The position numbers and the translations under genes are program-made. Shown here in pieces: positions 7,609 to 15,523 of a stretch of DNA of 64,000 bases. Source of the stretch: Croceibacterium_B sp963783195 (GTDB lineage: Bacteria > Pseudomonadota > Alphaproteobacteria > Sphingomonadales > Sphingomonadaceae). Where the stretch lies: the NCBI GenBank assembly GCA_963783195.1, contig CAWAMV010000004.1, positions 124,001 to 188,000 on the forward strand, read 5' to 3'. The first letter of the stretch is position 1. Each line of letters begins with the position of its first letter. The notes under the pieces were generated by a model that worked only from the letters and a program-made list of their open reading frames with translations, was not told where the DNA came from and did not search any database.

Positions 7609-7653
7609 GGCGACGGTGAGTTCAATCGTGCTCCCGCCTGTTTCTGACGGGAG
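7609..7653 (+). promoter_or_regulatory. Repeated 5' leader element with RBS-pairing hairpin (copy C)
   Basis: GGCGACGGTGAG (7609-7620) is followed by CGTGCTCCCGCC. CTCCCG (7631-7636) pairs with CGGGAG (7648-7653) over an 11-base loop; that arm is the ribosome binding site of the TTG start at 7662 of the truncated Crp/Fnr gene. Confidence 0.5.
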
Positions 7654-7661
7654 AGAGAACG

Positions 7662-7814
7662 TTGAGTGGTCAGCATCCACTTGAATTAATGGTGCACAGC
7701 CTCGTTCTGCGGGCACCGCTGTCCACCCCTGCTCGAAATTCCATTCTCCAACTGCCACACACGCTACGCCTGGTGGAGCCGAACGCCTATCTTCGGTCCC
7801 GCCATCGCACGTAA
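7662..7814 (+). pseudogene. Crp/Fnr regulator, 5' end only, truncated at an IS6 remnant
   Basis: The first 43 codons (HPLELMVHSLVLRAPLS and ILQLPHTLRLVEPNAYL) match the N-terminus of the intact Crp/Fnr gene at 6036 (HPLDLLVRNLELRARLS). Similarity stops at about 7790, exactly where IS6 transposase sequence begins in another frame, and a TAA follows at 7812. The gene lost its remaining 200 codons through insertion and later deletion. Its leader element is kept. Confidence 0.72.
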
Positions 7815-8361
7815 CCTGCGCGGCGGTCGTCCTGCTCCGAGTGACCATTGGCACCTCGACGAGATGGTGATCGTCATCAAGGGCGGACACCTCTGGCTCT
7901 GGCGAGCGGTCGACAACGAGCGCGAGGTGCTCGAATTCCTGGTCCAGTTGCGCCGATGCAAGGCGGCGGCTGCAAAGTTGATGCGCAAGCTCCTGAAGCG
8001 ATATCCCGCGCCCACCTGCATCATCACTGACAAGCTGCGGCCCTATAGGGCCACGTTCCGCGACCTCGGGCTGTCCGCTGAACACATCGAGGGCAAGCGC
8101 TCGAACAACCGCGCGGAGAACTCGCATCAGCCGGTGCGACGACGAGAGCGAAAGATGCAGCGGTTCAAATCACCGGCATCGGCCCAGCGCTTTCTCAATC
8201 TTCACTCCGCCACCTACAACCACTTCTACTTCCAGCGCCATCTGCTCGATCGATCGACGTTAAAGGCCTATCGGTCGTCTGCGTCGCAACATGGCAAGAT
8301 GCGGCAGCAGCAGCATGAAATTAGGCCATCACGCTCCAAGGTTGCGCCCGATGGCGTTTAA
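7792..8361 (+). pseudogene. IS6-family transposase remnant (N-terminus missing)
   Basis: From 7792 the frame reads FGPAIARNLRGGRPAP and then the DDE core of IS6 transposases: HWHLDEMVIVIKGG (first Asp), ITDKLRPYRA (second Asp) and NNRAENSHQPVRRRERKMQ (Glu). About 70 N-terminal residues, including the helix-turn-helix, are absent, the left inverted repeat is gone and the junction is fused to the Crp/Fnr fragment. The C-terminus after KAYRSSASQ looks altered. The element is not autonomous. Confidence 0.85.
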
Positions 8362-8429
8362 CGTGCCCATGCCTTGGCCGGGCCTTGCGTCCTGCCGGGT
8401 CGGCCGTTGTGCGCGCCGTTGCGACTACC

Positions 8430-9626
8430 TCATTCGTGGCGCAGGGCCTCGATCGGGTCGAGCTGGCTGGCCCGTCGGGCGGGGAAATAGCCGAACACGA
8501 TGCCGATGAGCGCGGAGATCACGAAGCTCAGCACGTTGATGAACGGATCGAACACGAAAGGCAGCCCGAACGCGCCGGACAGCCCGATCGATAGCCCGAA
8601 GCCGAGCAGGATGCCGACCACCCCCCCGAAACAGCACAGGACCACCGCCTCGGTCAGGAACTGAAGCTGGACCTCGCGCGCCAGCGCACCGATGGCGAGG
8701 CGAATGCCAATCTCGCGCGTTCGCTCCGTCACCGAGACGAGCATGATGTTCATGATCCCGACCCCGCCCACGATGAGGCTGATCGCCGCGATGGCGGCCA
8801 CCATGACGGTAAGAGTGCCGACGGTACTCGAAACGGTTTCGTTGATCTTCGCGGTGTCGATGATGTCGAAATCGTTCGCCTCGCCATCGAGCAGGACGCG
8901 CCTTTCGCGCAACAGGCCGACGAGAGAATCAAGCATCGTCTGGCTGTCGTAAGAACTGTCGTACGACACGGCCATGTACTGGATGTCGTCGCTGCCCATG
9001 AAGCGGCGCTGGACGTTGGTCAGTGGCATGAACACGGCGTTGTCATCGTCTCCCCCACCGCCGACAGAGCCGCGGCTGGCAAAGACGCCGATCACCTGGC
9101 ACGGCACGTCGTCGAGCCGCATCCGCTCGCCGATCGGCGTGCGGTTCTCGAGGAAGATCTCGTCGCGCACGGTCGGGCCGATAATGCAGACATTGGCGCC
9201 CGACTGCTCCTCGGCGGCGGTAAAGCGGCGCCCTTGGTCGATATCGATCCCGCGCGCATCGAAGAAGGCGTTGGTCACCCCTTCCACCCGGCTGTCCCAG
9301 TCCTGCCCGTTGTGCACCGCCGTGACGTTCTTCTGCACCTGTCCGGAAACCGACTTGATGCCCGCAATCTGCTCGCGGATCGCGTCGACGTCGCGCTCGT
9401 CGAACGGCTTGGGCGTGGTGCGATCGACGCTGACCGGAATGACGAAGAACACGTTCGAACCGAGCGAGCTGATCTGCCGCTCGATGTCGGCCGTCACCCC
9501 CTTGCCCAGCGTGACCATGGTGATGACCGCCGACACGCCGATGATGATGCCCAGCGTCGTCAGGAAGCTGCGCAGCAGGTGGCGGCGGATTTCGTTCAGC
9601 GCCAGCAGGAACGTCGTGCCGAGCAT
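8430..9626 (-). CDS. MacB-type ABC transporter permease
   Basis: A 398-residue permease with the MacB/FtsX layout: TM1 at about 20-42 (LTTLGIIIGVSAVITMVTLG), a periplasmic MacB_PCD domain (about 45-260), and three C-terminal helices. Unlike E. coli MacB, the ATPase is a separate gene just upstream. Such permeases couple cytoplasmic ATP hydrolysis to extrusion of substrates from the periplasm through an outer-membrane channel. ATG overlaps the ATPase stop by one base. Last gene of the operon nodT-macA-ATPase-permease. Confidence 0.93.
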   Translation of the reverse strand: MLGTTFLLALNEIRRHLLRSFLTTLGIIIGVSAVITMVTLGKGVTADIERQISSLGSNVFFVIPVSVDRTTPKPFDERDVDAIREQIAGIKSVSGQVQKNVTAVHNGQDWDSRVEGVTNAFFDARGIDIDQGRRFTAAEEQSGANVCIIGPTVRDEIFLENRTPIGERMRLDDVPCQVIGVFASRGSVGGGGDDDNAVFMPLTNVQRRFMGSDDIQYMAVSYDSSYDSQTMLDSLVGLLRERRVLLDGEANDFDIIDTAKINETVSSTVGTLTVMVAAIAAISLIVGGVGIMNIMLVSVTERTREIGIRLAIGALAREVQLQFLTEAVVLCCFGGVVGILLGFGLSIGLSGAFGLPFVFDPFINVLSFVISALIGIVFGYFPARRASQLDPIEALRHE

Positions 9627-10360
9627 CAGGCGACGCCGACCGCGGCGCGACTGCGGTGGCCGCGCTCGACGCTTTCGACCAGCCCGTCCTTGAAATGGAC
9701 GATGGTTCTGGCAAAACTCGCCATCTCCAGCTCGTGGGTGACCATGAGAATGGTGATGCCCGCCTCGTTCAGTTCAGCGAGGAACTCCATGATCTCGATC
9801 GAGCGCTCGGAATCGAGGTTGCCGGTTGGTTCGTCGGCCAGCAGCACTTCGGGATCGGTGACGAGGGCCCGGGCGATGGCGACGCGCTGCTGCTGGCCGC
9901 CCGACAGTTCGGCCGGGGTATGGTCGGCCCACGGAGCCAGGCCGACACGATCGAGCGCGCGCATCGCGGCGACGCGGCGAGCTTCCCGGCTTTCGCCGCG
10001 ATAGAGCAGCGGAAGCTCGACGTTCTCTACCGCGCTGGTACGGGCGAGCAGGTTAAAGCCCTGAAACACGAAGCCGAGATATCGGCGCCGAAGCAGCGAA
10101 CGCTGGTCGCGGCTGAGCGCCTGCACCTCGGTGCCAAGGAAGCGGTAGATGCCAGAGGTTGGGGAATCGAGGCAGCCGAGGATATTCATCGTCGTCGACT
10201 TGCCCGAACCCGATGCACCCATGATGGCAACGAAATCGCCCCGCTCGATCGTCAGGTCGACCCCGCGCAGCGCCTGGAACGCGGCCGCCCCCTGCCCGAA
10301 TGTCTTGGTAATCCCTTCGAGCTGGATGATCGGCCCTTCGTTCGGGGAGCTGGCGCTCAC
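9626..10360 (-). CDS. MacB-type ABC transporter ATP-binding protein
   Basis: A 244-residue LolD/MacB-class ATPase: Walker A GASGSGKST (about 49-57), FQGFNLL Q-loop, signature LSGGQQQRVAIAR, Walker B VLLADEPTGNLD and the switch His in MVTHELE. The start is GTG at 10360 in a GTGA overlap with the adaptor gene. It energises the neighbouring permease; the substrate (macrolide, peptide, siderophore or lipid-like) is not shown by sequence. Confidence 0.94.
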   Translation of the reverse strand: MSASSPNEGPIIQLEGITKTFGQGAAAFQALRGVDLTIERGDFVAIMGASGSGKSTTMNILGCLDSPTSGIYRFLGTEVQALSRDQRSLLRRRYLGFVFQGFNLLARTSAVENVELPLLYRGESREARRVAAMRALDRVGLAPWADHTPAELSGGQQQRVAIARALVTDPEVLLADEPTGNLDSERSIEIMEFLAELNEAGITILMVTHELEMASFARTIVHFKDGLVESVERGHRSRAAVGVA

Positions 10361-11682
10361 TGGCCCTTCCCGTCCTTGTCCGCCTTGACCGAGGTGACGA
10401 CCTTCATGCCGGGCTTGAGGGTCCTGGAACTGACTGACGTTTCGCGCCCGTCGCTCTGGCCGGTGACGACTTCGTGTTGCTTCAACGTGCCGTCGGCCTG
10501 AAGCACGTAGACGTTCTGGGTGCTGCCGACACCGATCGTCGCCCGCTTCTCCTCGCGGCCGAGGCCGAACTGCTCGTCGCCGCCGCTCCGCAGCTGGACG
10601 CCGCTGGCATCCTCTTCCTTGGGCGGCTCGAAACGCAGCGCGCCATTGGGCACGACCATCTGCTTGCCGGTGTTGGCGGTCGCGATGTTGGCCGTTGCGG
10701 TCATGCCGGGGCGAAGCAGGCCGCGGCTGTTCTCGACCGAAAGCCGCGCCTCGTAACTGATCACCGAATTCGCCTGCTGACCGCTCGTCTGCTGGGCGGA
10801 AGACGTCGCGGTGTTCTTGGAAGCGAGGTCGATCCGCTCGACCGTGGCGGGGAATTCGCGGCCCGGATAGGCATCGACGGTGAAGGTGGCCTTCTGGCCC
10901 GCGCTCACCTGCCCGACGTCGGCCTCGTCGATCGCGACCCTGAGTTGCATCGCCGACAGGTCCTCGGCAATGACGAACAGGGTTGGCGTGTTGAAGCTCG
11001 CGGCGACCGTCTGGCCAGGTTCGACCTGGCGCGCCAGCACGACGCCCGAAACGGGCGAGCGGATGACCGCGCGGTTGCGGTTGGTGTTGGCGGTGGCCAG
11101 CTGGGCCTGCTGCGCCGCGACGTTGGCCTGGGCCGAGGCGACCGCAGCCCGGTCACGCTTGACGTTGGCCTCGGCGGCCTCGAGTTCGGTGCGCGAGGGT
11201 ACCTTGCCGCCTGACAGCTTCCAGACGTTCTCGAGCCGGCCGAGCTGGGCCCGGTCGACTTCGAGGGTGGCGCCGGCCTGCGAGACCGACGCGCGCGCCG
11301 CGTTGAGGTTGGCCTGCGCCTGGCGGATCTGGTCGTCTATAACGTCGGTGTTGATCAGCGCCAGGACCTGCCCCTGCGATACGCGATCGTTCACGTCGAC
11401 GTAGATGTGATCGATCTTGCCCGAGACTTCCGAACCCACGTCGACCTGGTTCGTCGGTCGCAGGTTACCCGTCGCCGTGACCACGATATCGAGCGAACGT
11501 TCGGCCACCGGCTCGGTGATGTATTCGGGCTTCTTGTCGCCGCGGGTGGCGAAGAACAGGACCAGCAGGAGGACGATCAGCCCGGGCACCCAGAACTTGG
11601 CCCACCGCCGCCAGCGCGGCTTGCGTTCGGCACCGAGAAACTCGTCGACGCTTTCCGGCTCGGGCTGGGACATGTCGTTCAT
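10357..11682 (-). CDS. MacA-like periplasmic adaptor (HlyD/RND membrane-fusion family)
   Basis: A 441-residue membrane-fusion protein with one N-terminal TM (FWVPGLIVLLLVLFFAT, about 26-42), a lipoyl half-motif (NQVDVGSEVSGKID), a long alpha-helical hairpin rich in Ala/Gln (about 100-210), the second lipoyl half (IRSPVSGVVLARQVEPGQ) and beta-barrel domains. It bridges permease and outer-membrane channel. I start at ATG 11682 (MNDMSQPEPES), an ATGA overlap with the channel gene's stop; longer readings run into that gene. Confidence 0.92.
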   Translation of the reverse strand: MNDMSQPEPESVDEFLGAERKPRWRRWAKFWVPGLIVLLLVLFFATRGDKKPEYITEPVAERSLDIVVTATGNLRPTNQVDVGSEVSGKIDHIYVDVNDRVSQGQVLALINTDVIDDQIRQAQANLNAARASVSQAGATLEVDRAQLGRLENVWKLSGGKVPSRTELEAAEANVKRDRAAVASAQANVAAQQAQLATANTNRNRAVIRSPVSGVVLARQVEPGQTVAASFNTPTLFVIAEDLSAMQLRVAIDEADVGQVSAGQKATFTVDAYPGREFPATVERIDLASKNTATSSAQQTSGQQANSVISYEARLSVENSRGLLRPGMTATANIATANTGKQMVVPNGALRFEPPKEEDASGVQLRSGGDEQFGLGREEKRATIGVGSTQNVYVLQADGTLKQHEVVTGQSDGRETSVSSRTLKPGMKVVTSVKADKDGKGQ

Positions 11683-13103
11683 GGCTGGGTATCCGGAGTG
11701 GTGAAAACAGAAAAATCGGCGGGCGACCAACCGCCTCCGAGGGCCTGTGTGAGGCGAACGAAGGCGCTCGCCCGTTCCGCCTTGGCGGAGACTTCCGCGT
11801 TGCGCGCGGACAGCAGCGCATTTTCGGCCGAGAGCAGGGTACGGAAATCGGTCAATCCCGCCTGGTACTGGCTGCGCGCGAGCAGCGCGGCGTTGGCCGA
11901 AGCGTCGCGTGCTTCGCCTTGAATCGCGACTCGTTGGCGGGCACTGCGCAGGTCGACCGCCGCGGTCTCGACGTCTTCCAGCGCACCGAGGATCTGTTGC
12001 CGCCAGACGGCGAGCGAGCCTTCCGCGGCGGCTTCGGCGCTGGCGACCTGCGCGCGGGTGCGGCCGCCGTCGAAGATCAGCTGGCTGACCCCCGCGAACA
12101 GGCCGCCGGAGATCACGTCGAACAGATTGCTCAGGCCGACCGAGCCGGTTCCGATGTTGCCCGTCAGGCGGACGAGCGGCAGCAGCTGCGCCCGGGCCAC
12201 GCCGACCCGGGCGGAGGCGGCGACGAGATTGGCTTCTGCACCGCGTACGTCGGGCCGACGCCGGAGGACCTCGCCCGGAGCCTCGAACCCCGCAAGGTCG
12301 GGCGGGCCCGGCACGAATTCGCTACCCTCGATCAAGGTTAGCACCCGGCCGGGGGGCTCGCCGATGAGTGTCGAGATGGCATTGGCGCTGGCCGCGAGGT
12401 TGCTTTCGAGCAGTGGTACGGTCGCCGCGGTGGCCGCGCGCTGGCTCCGCGCCTGTTCGACATCGAGGCTTGAAACCAGGCCGGCCTGGTTGCGCCAGCG
12501 CGCGATTTGAAGATTGTCCTCCTGATAGGCGAGCGTGTCGCGCGCAATGGCAAGCTGCGCGGCGGTCGCGCGCGCCTGGATCGTCGTCAGCGCAACCTGG
12601 CCAACGACCAGTCGCTGGACGTCGGCCAGTGAGTATCCAGCGGATTCAAGGTCCGCCCTGCTCGCCGCGACAGTGCCGGAGATTCGGCCGAACAGGTCGG
12701 CTTCCCAGCTCGCGTCGGCGCCGAGCGAGTATTGCAGCCTGTCCTGCGCGAAGTCGCCAATGTCCTTCTGCCCGCCCGCACTTGCGTTGAGCTGCGGAAA
12801 ATACCCCGCCCTGGCGGACGCCAGCTGCGCCCGCGCCTGGTCGAGCCGGGCGGCCGCCTGGGCGAGGTCGAGGTTCTGCGCGACTGCCTGCTCCACGAAG
12901 CCGGTCAACAACGGATCGCCGAGCATCGTCCAGTATTGCGCCAGGTCGAGCGAGACAGGGGCAGGCGTGGTTTCGGCCCACTCCTGCGGCAGCAACAGGC
13001 CGGCGTCGACGGGAGGCTGCGCGGTCGTGGCGCATCCCGCAAGCGCGAGCGCCGGAATAATCGCCGCCAGCTTCAGCCGTGACCGGGTGTGCACAGTGCT
13101 CAT
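11679..13103 (-). CDS. NodT-family outer-membrane efflux lipoprotein
   Basis: A 474-residue TolC-like channel subunit. The signal ends in lipobox LALAGC, with the acylated Cys at residue 24, and the mature part has two outer-membrane efflux repeats with long Ala/Gln-rich helices and the GEPPG motif. It is the first gene of the efflux operon; the next genes overlap it. I prefer ATG 13103 to the in-frame ATG at 13124 because the signal peptide then has normal length and because a palindromic operator covers 13125-13140. Confidence 0.92.
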   Translation of the reverse strand: MSTVHTRSRLKLAAIIPALALAGCATTAQPPVDAGLLLPQEWAETTPAPVSLDLAQYWTMLGDPLLTGFVEQAVAQNLDLAQAAARLDQARAQLASARAGYFPQLNASAGGQKDIGDFAQDRLQYSLGADASWEADLFGRISGTVAASRADLESAGYSLADVQRLVVGQVALTTIQARATAAQLAIARDTLAYQEDNLQIARWRNQAGLVSSLDVEQARSQRAATAATVPLLESNLAASANAISTLIGEPPGRVLTLIEGSEFVPGPPDLAGFEAPGEVLRRRPDVRGAEANLVAASARVGVARAQLLPLVRLTGNIGTGSVGLSNLFDVISGGLFAGVSQLIFDGGRTRAQVASAEAAAEGSLAVWRQQILGALEDVETAAVDLRSARQRVAIQGEARDASANAALLARSQYQAGLTDFRTLLSAENALLSARNAEVSAKAERASAFVRLTQALGGGWSPADFSVFTTPDTQP

Positions 13104-13124
13104 CCCTCTCGTCTTCGCTCCCAT

Positions 13125-13140
13125 TTAGCCTGCAGGCTAA
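13125..13140. promoter_or_regulatory. Perfect 16-base palindrome, probable operator of the efflux operon
   Basis: TTAGCCTGCAGGCTAA is a perfect dyad of two 8-base half sites. It lies 22 bases upstream of the NodT start, where a repressor would block transcription of the four efflux genes. TetR and MarR repressors of such pumps use sites of this size. No regulator gene is adjacent, so the partner is unknown. Confidence 0.55.
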
Positions 13141-13290
13141 CAGCAACTGCGCGGCCGACCCAAGCACGCAATTGTATCTTTTGTTCGCCGCTATCGGCGC
13201 CGCGTGTTGTGGACGTAATACAGTAGGGCGGGGAAACAAGCGAGCGCCGGATGAACCGCTGCCGCCACTCGACCGGCGTTCTGCCGGACC

Positions 13291-14022
13291 TCAGCGCCGA
13301 GGAGCGTATTCCGGAAGTCGCCTGACCGCCGGGCGATCGGCCATTCTCTCGAGCCAGGCTATCGTGCGTGGCGCCTTCTCGGGGGTGCAGGCCTCGGGCA
13401 TGACGCGCGGGAGCGCGGGCGCCATCGAGTACCACTTGATGTCGGCGAGCGAATAGAATTCGCCGAGCAACCACGGGCCGCCGTGAGCCAGGATCGTCTC
13501 GAGCCGCTCGACGCACCGTTCGAGCTTGCGGCGCGCGTCGGCAAGCTCATCGTCGGAATAGCCGGTCTGGGCGATCGTGGCCCACTTTCGACGGACTTCC
13601 TCGTTGGGCATGTTTGCCAGCCTCTCGGCCATTTCGCCCTTGTCGATCTTGGAAGCGAAGGGCGTCGCGCCGTGGGCGCCCAGAGTAGTCAGGGCGGGAC
13701 AGAAATACTCGTCGACGAACTTGGTCAGCACGCGCATCTCGGCCCGCGTCCAGGGATCGGCCGGGCGCAGTGCCGGCTCGGGCAGGATGTCCTCGACATA
13801 TTCGTTGATGACGGTCAATTCGCGCACCACGCGCCCGTTATGAACGAGCACGGGGACCATTCCTTCGGGATTGATCTTGCGGAACGCCGGATCGTGATGT
13901 TCCCACTTGCGGCTGTCGAGCACGCGATTGTCGAACTCTGCACCCTTTTCAAGCAGGCAGAGGAGCGGCGTCAGAGAGTTGGCAACCGGCCCAAAATGGT
14001 AGAGCGCCAGTGCCTCAGGCAT
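13291..14022 (-). CDS. Glutathione S-transferase, LigF-like (beta-etherase type)
   Basis: A 243-residue GST with an N-terminal thioredoxin-like domain (LYHFGPVANSLTPLLCLLEK at the start, cis-Pro in EGMVPVL, ELTVINEYVED) and a helical C-terminal domain. From memory the segments FGPVANSL, ALRPADPWTRAEMRV and FVDEYFCPALTTLG closely resemble LigF of Sphingobium SYK-6, which cleaves beta-aryl ethers with glutathione; this was not aligned. It overlaps the MarR gene upstream by eight bases and is co-transcribed with it. The substrate is unproven. Confidence 0.87.
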   Translation of the reverse strand: MPEALALYHFGPVANSLTPLLCLLEKGAEFDNRVLDSRKWEHHDPAFRKINPEGMVPVLVHNGRVVRELTVINEYVEDILPEPALRPADPWTRAEMRVLTKFVDEYFCPALTTLGAHGATPFASKIDKGEMAERLANMPNEEVRRKWATIAQTGYSDDELADARRKLERCVERLETILAHGGPWLLGEFYSLADIKWYSMAPALPRVMPEACTPEKAPRTIAWLERMADRPAVRRLPEYAPRR

Positions 14023-14509
14023 GGGCCTTCGACTCTTCCTCCAGCATCTGGTGCGAGCGCTCGGTCATGATTCCGATCACACGCCACAATGCGTCGAGGT
14101 CGGCCTGATCGATCCCGGCGGTCATGCGCTCGTCCCGCTTGACGACGAAGTCGATCATCTCGGAGTGGACCTCGCGCCCGAGGTCGCTGAGGCCAATGCA
14201 GATCTCCGGCCCACCCGGCTTGCGTTCCCGCGTCAACAGCCCGCGCCCCACCATCGCCTTGACCGCACGGCTCAACTGGCCGCGGTCTTGCAGCATCGCC
14301 TCCGCCAGACCGTTGAGCGAGAGCTGGTCGGTATCCCCGACCTGCACCATGATGCGCCACTCGATCTCGCTCAACTGGAACAGCCGCCGGTGCGACAGCA
14401 CCGTCGCGCGGCGCAATGCCACCAACAGGCGAATCATCCGGATGGTGACGAGGCCGGTGTAAGGGCCGTCGCCCTCGATTTCGTCGTTCACCGCATTTGC
14501 TTGTGCCAT
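14015..14509 (-). CDS. MarR family transcriptional regulator
   Basis: A 164-residue winged-helix regulator: helix alpha-1 (RMIRLLVALRRAT), then LSEIEWRIMVQVG, recognition helix LAEAMLQDRGQLSRAVKAMV and the wing RKPGGPEICIGLSD. MarR dimers usually repress divergent catabolic promoters and release DNA when a phenolic ligand binds. A dyad, TTTGC-N5-TCAAA, lies 34 bases upstream in the divergent promoter, and similar dyads occur before three other units up to 30 kb, so this is the likely local regulator. It may be autoregulated. Confidence 0.9.
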   Translation of the reverse strand: MAQANAVNDEIEGDGPYTGLVTIRMIRLLVALRRATVLSHRRLFQLSEIEWRIMVQVGDTDQLSLNGLAEAMLQDRGQLSRAVKAMVGRGLLTRERKPGGPEICIGLSDLGREVHSEMIDFVVKRDERMTAGIDQADLDALWRVIGIMTERSHQMLEEESKAHA

Positions 14510-14542
14510 CAGACTCCCTCCCTTCTTCGCACCATAAACAGT

Positions 14543-14557
14543 TTTGCTGGTGTCAAA
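14543..14557. promoter_or_regulatory. Operator candidate TTTGC-N5-TCAAA (divergent marR/SDR promoter)
   Basis: TTTGC (14543-14547), TGGTG, TCAAA (14553-14557), one mismatch from a perfect dyad; flanking T and A extend it to 17 bases. It sits 34 bases from the MarR start and 85 from the SDR start. Three related sites are at 24863, 27455 and 30159. Confidence 0.5.
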
Positions 14558-14641
14558 AAGGTTTTTTGCTTAGAACGGCTTGGTCTTTCTGACCGACTCT
14601 GCCGACGGAGGCCAGAGCAGTCGATGATTAGGGGGAGCCCA

Positions 14642-15523
14642 TTGCGCGATCTGGCGGGGAAAACGGCATTCATCACCGGCGGGGCCAGCGGAATCGGGCT
14701 CGGCATGGCACAGGCGTTCCTCGATCGCGGCATGAAAGTCGTCATTGGAGACTTGCTTCAGGCCCATCTCGACCAGGCTCAGGGTCTGCTTGGCGCCAGT
14801 AACCGATTGCACTCCATCCGTCTCGACGTGTCCGACCGCTCCGCGATGCACGGGGCGGCGGCCGAAGTGGATCGGGTGTTCGGCAAGGTCCACGTGCTGT
14901 GCAACAACGTGGGCGTCAGCCAGCGCGCGCCGATCGACGAGGCGACATACGAGGACTGGGACTACGTGCTCGACGTCAATCTCGGGGGCACGATCGCCGG
15001 CCTGGTCGAATTCCTGCCGGGCATGAAGGCCCACGGGGAAGGCGGTCACGTCGTCAACACAAGCTCGATGGCGGGAATGATTCCCGTTCCCTCGTTTGCC
15101 GGGGTCTATGCGACGAGCAAATTCGCCGTGCGCGGCATGAGCGATGCGCTGCGGCTGGCTTTGGCCCCCTACGGCATTGGCGTTTCGGTGCTCTGCCCGG
15201 GACTGGTGAAGACCAGGGCGATGACAGCGGGCGACCTGTACCGGGCCGGGCACGGGGGCACTGCAGCCGAGGAACTGCGCGACACCGTCGAAGGCGGAAT
15301 GGACCCGCGTGCGGTGGGCGAGGAGGTCGCCGAGGCGATCGAGGCGAACCGGCCGTACATCTTCCCGCACGGCGAATTCCTTCCCGAGGTCAAGGCCTAT
15401 TTCGACGAGATGCTGGCCGCCTTCCCCGTCGAGTTCGAAATGGACGAGCGCCGCCGCAGCGGCGAGGAACGCCGCGCGAAGATGACCGCAGAGGCCAAGG
15501 CGCTGGCGGATTCGCTCCGATGA
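14642..15523 (+). CDS. Short-chain dehydrogenase (SDR), Calpha-dehydrogenase-like (1)
   Basis: A 293-residue classical SDR: nucleotide motif TGGASGIGLG (about 11-20), CNNVG in place of NNAG, catalytic Ser in NTSSMAG and Tyr/Lys in YATSK. The C-terminal part (IFPHGEFLPEVKAYFDEMLA) recalls LigD/LigL-type dehydrogenases of aryl-ether catabolism, which oxidise a benzylic alcohol with NAD. The TTG at 14642 is chosen for its AGGGGGAG seven bases upstream; an ATG at 14624 is the alternative. First gene of the rightward operon, coupled to the next gene by ATGA. Confidence 0.9.
   Translation: MRDLAGKTAFITGGASGIGLGMAQAFLDRGMKVVIGDLLQAHLDQAQGLLGASNRLHSIRLDVSDRSAMHGAAAEVDRVFGKVHVLCNNVGVSQRAPIDEATYEDWDYVLDVNLGGTIAGLVEFLPGMKAHGEGGHVVNTSSMAGMIPVPSFAGVYATSKFAVRGMSDALRLALAPYGIGVSVLCPGLVKTRAMTAGDLYRAGHGGTAAEELRDTVEGGMDPRAVGEEVAEAIEANRPYIFPHGEFLPEVKAYFDEMLAAFPVEFEMDERRRSGEERRAKMTAEAKALADSLR

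Noticed and set aside
8362..8429. Copy of the tRNA-Leu 3' end as a right attachment site
   Set aside because: I compared the last 20 bases of the tRNA with this region and saw no match.
14021..14641. N-terminal extension of the first SDR over the MarR gene
   Set aside because: The extension is antisense to marR and has no similarity; SDR similarity begins just after the TTG at 14642.
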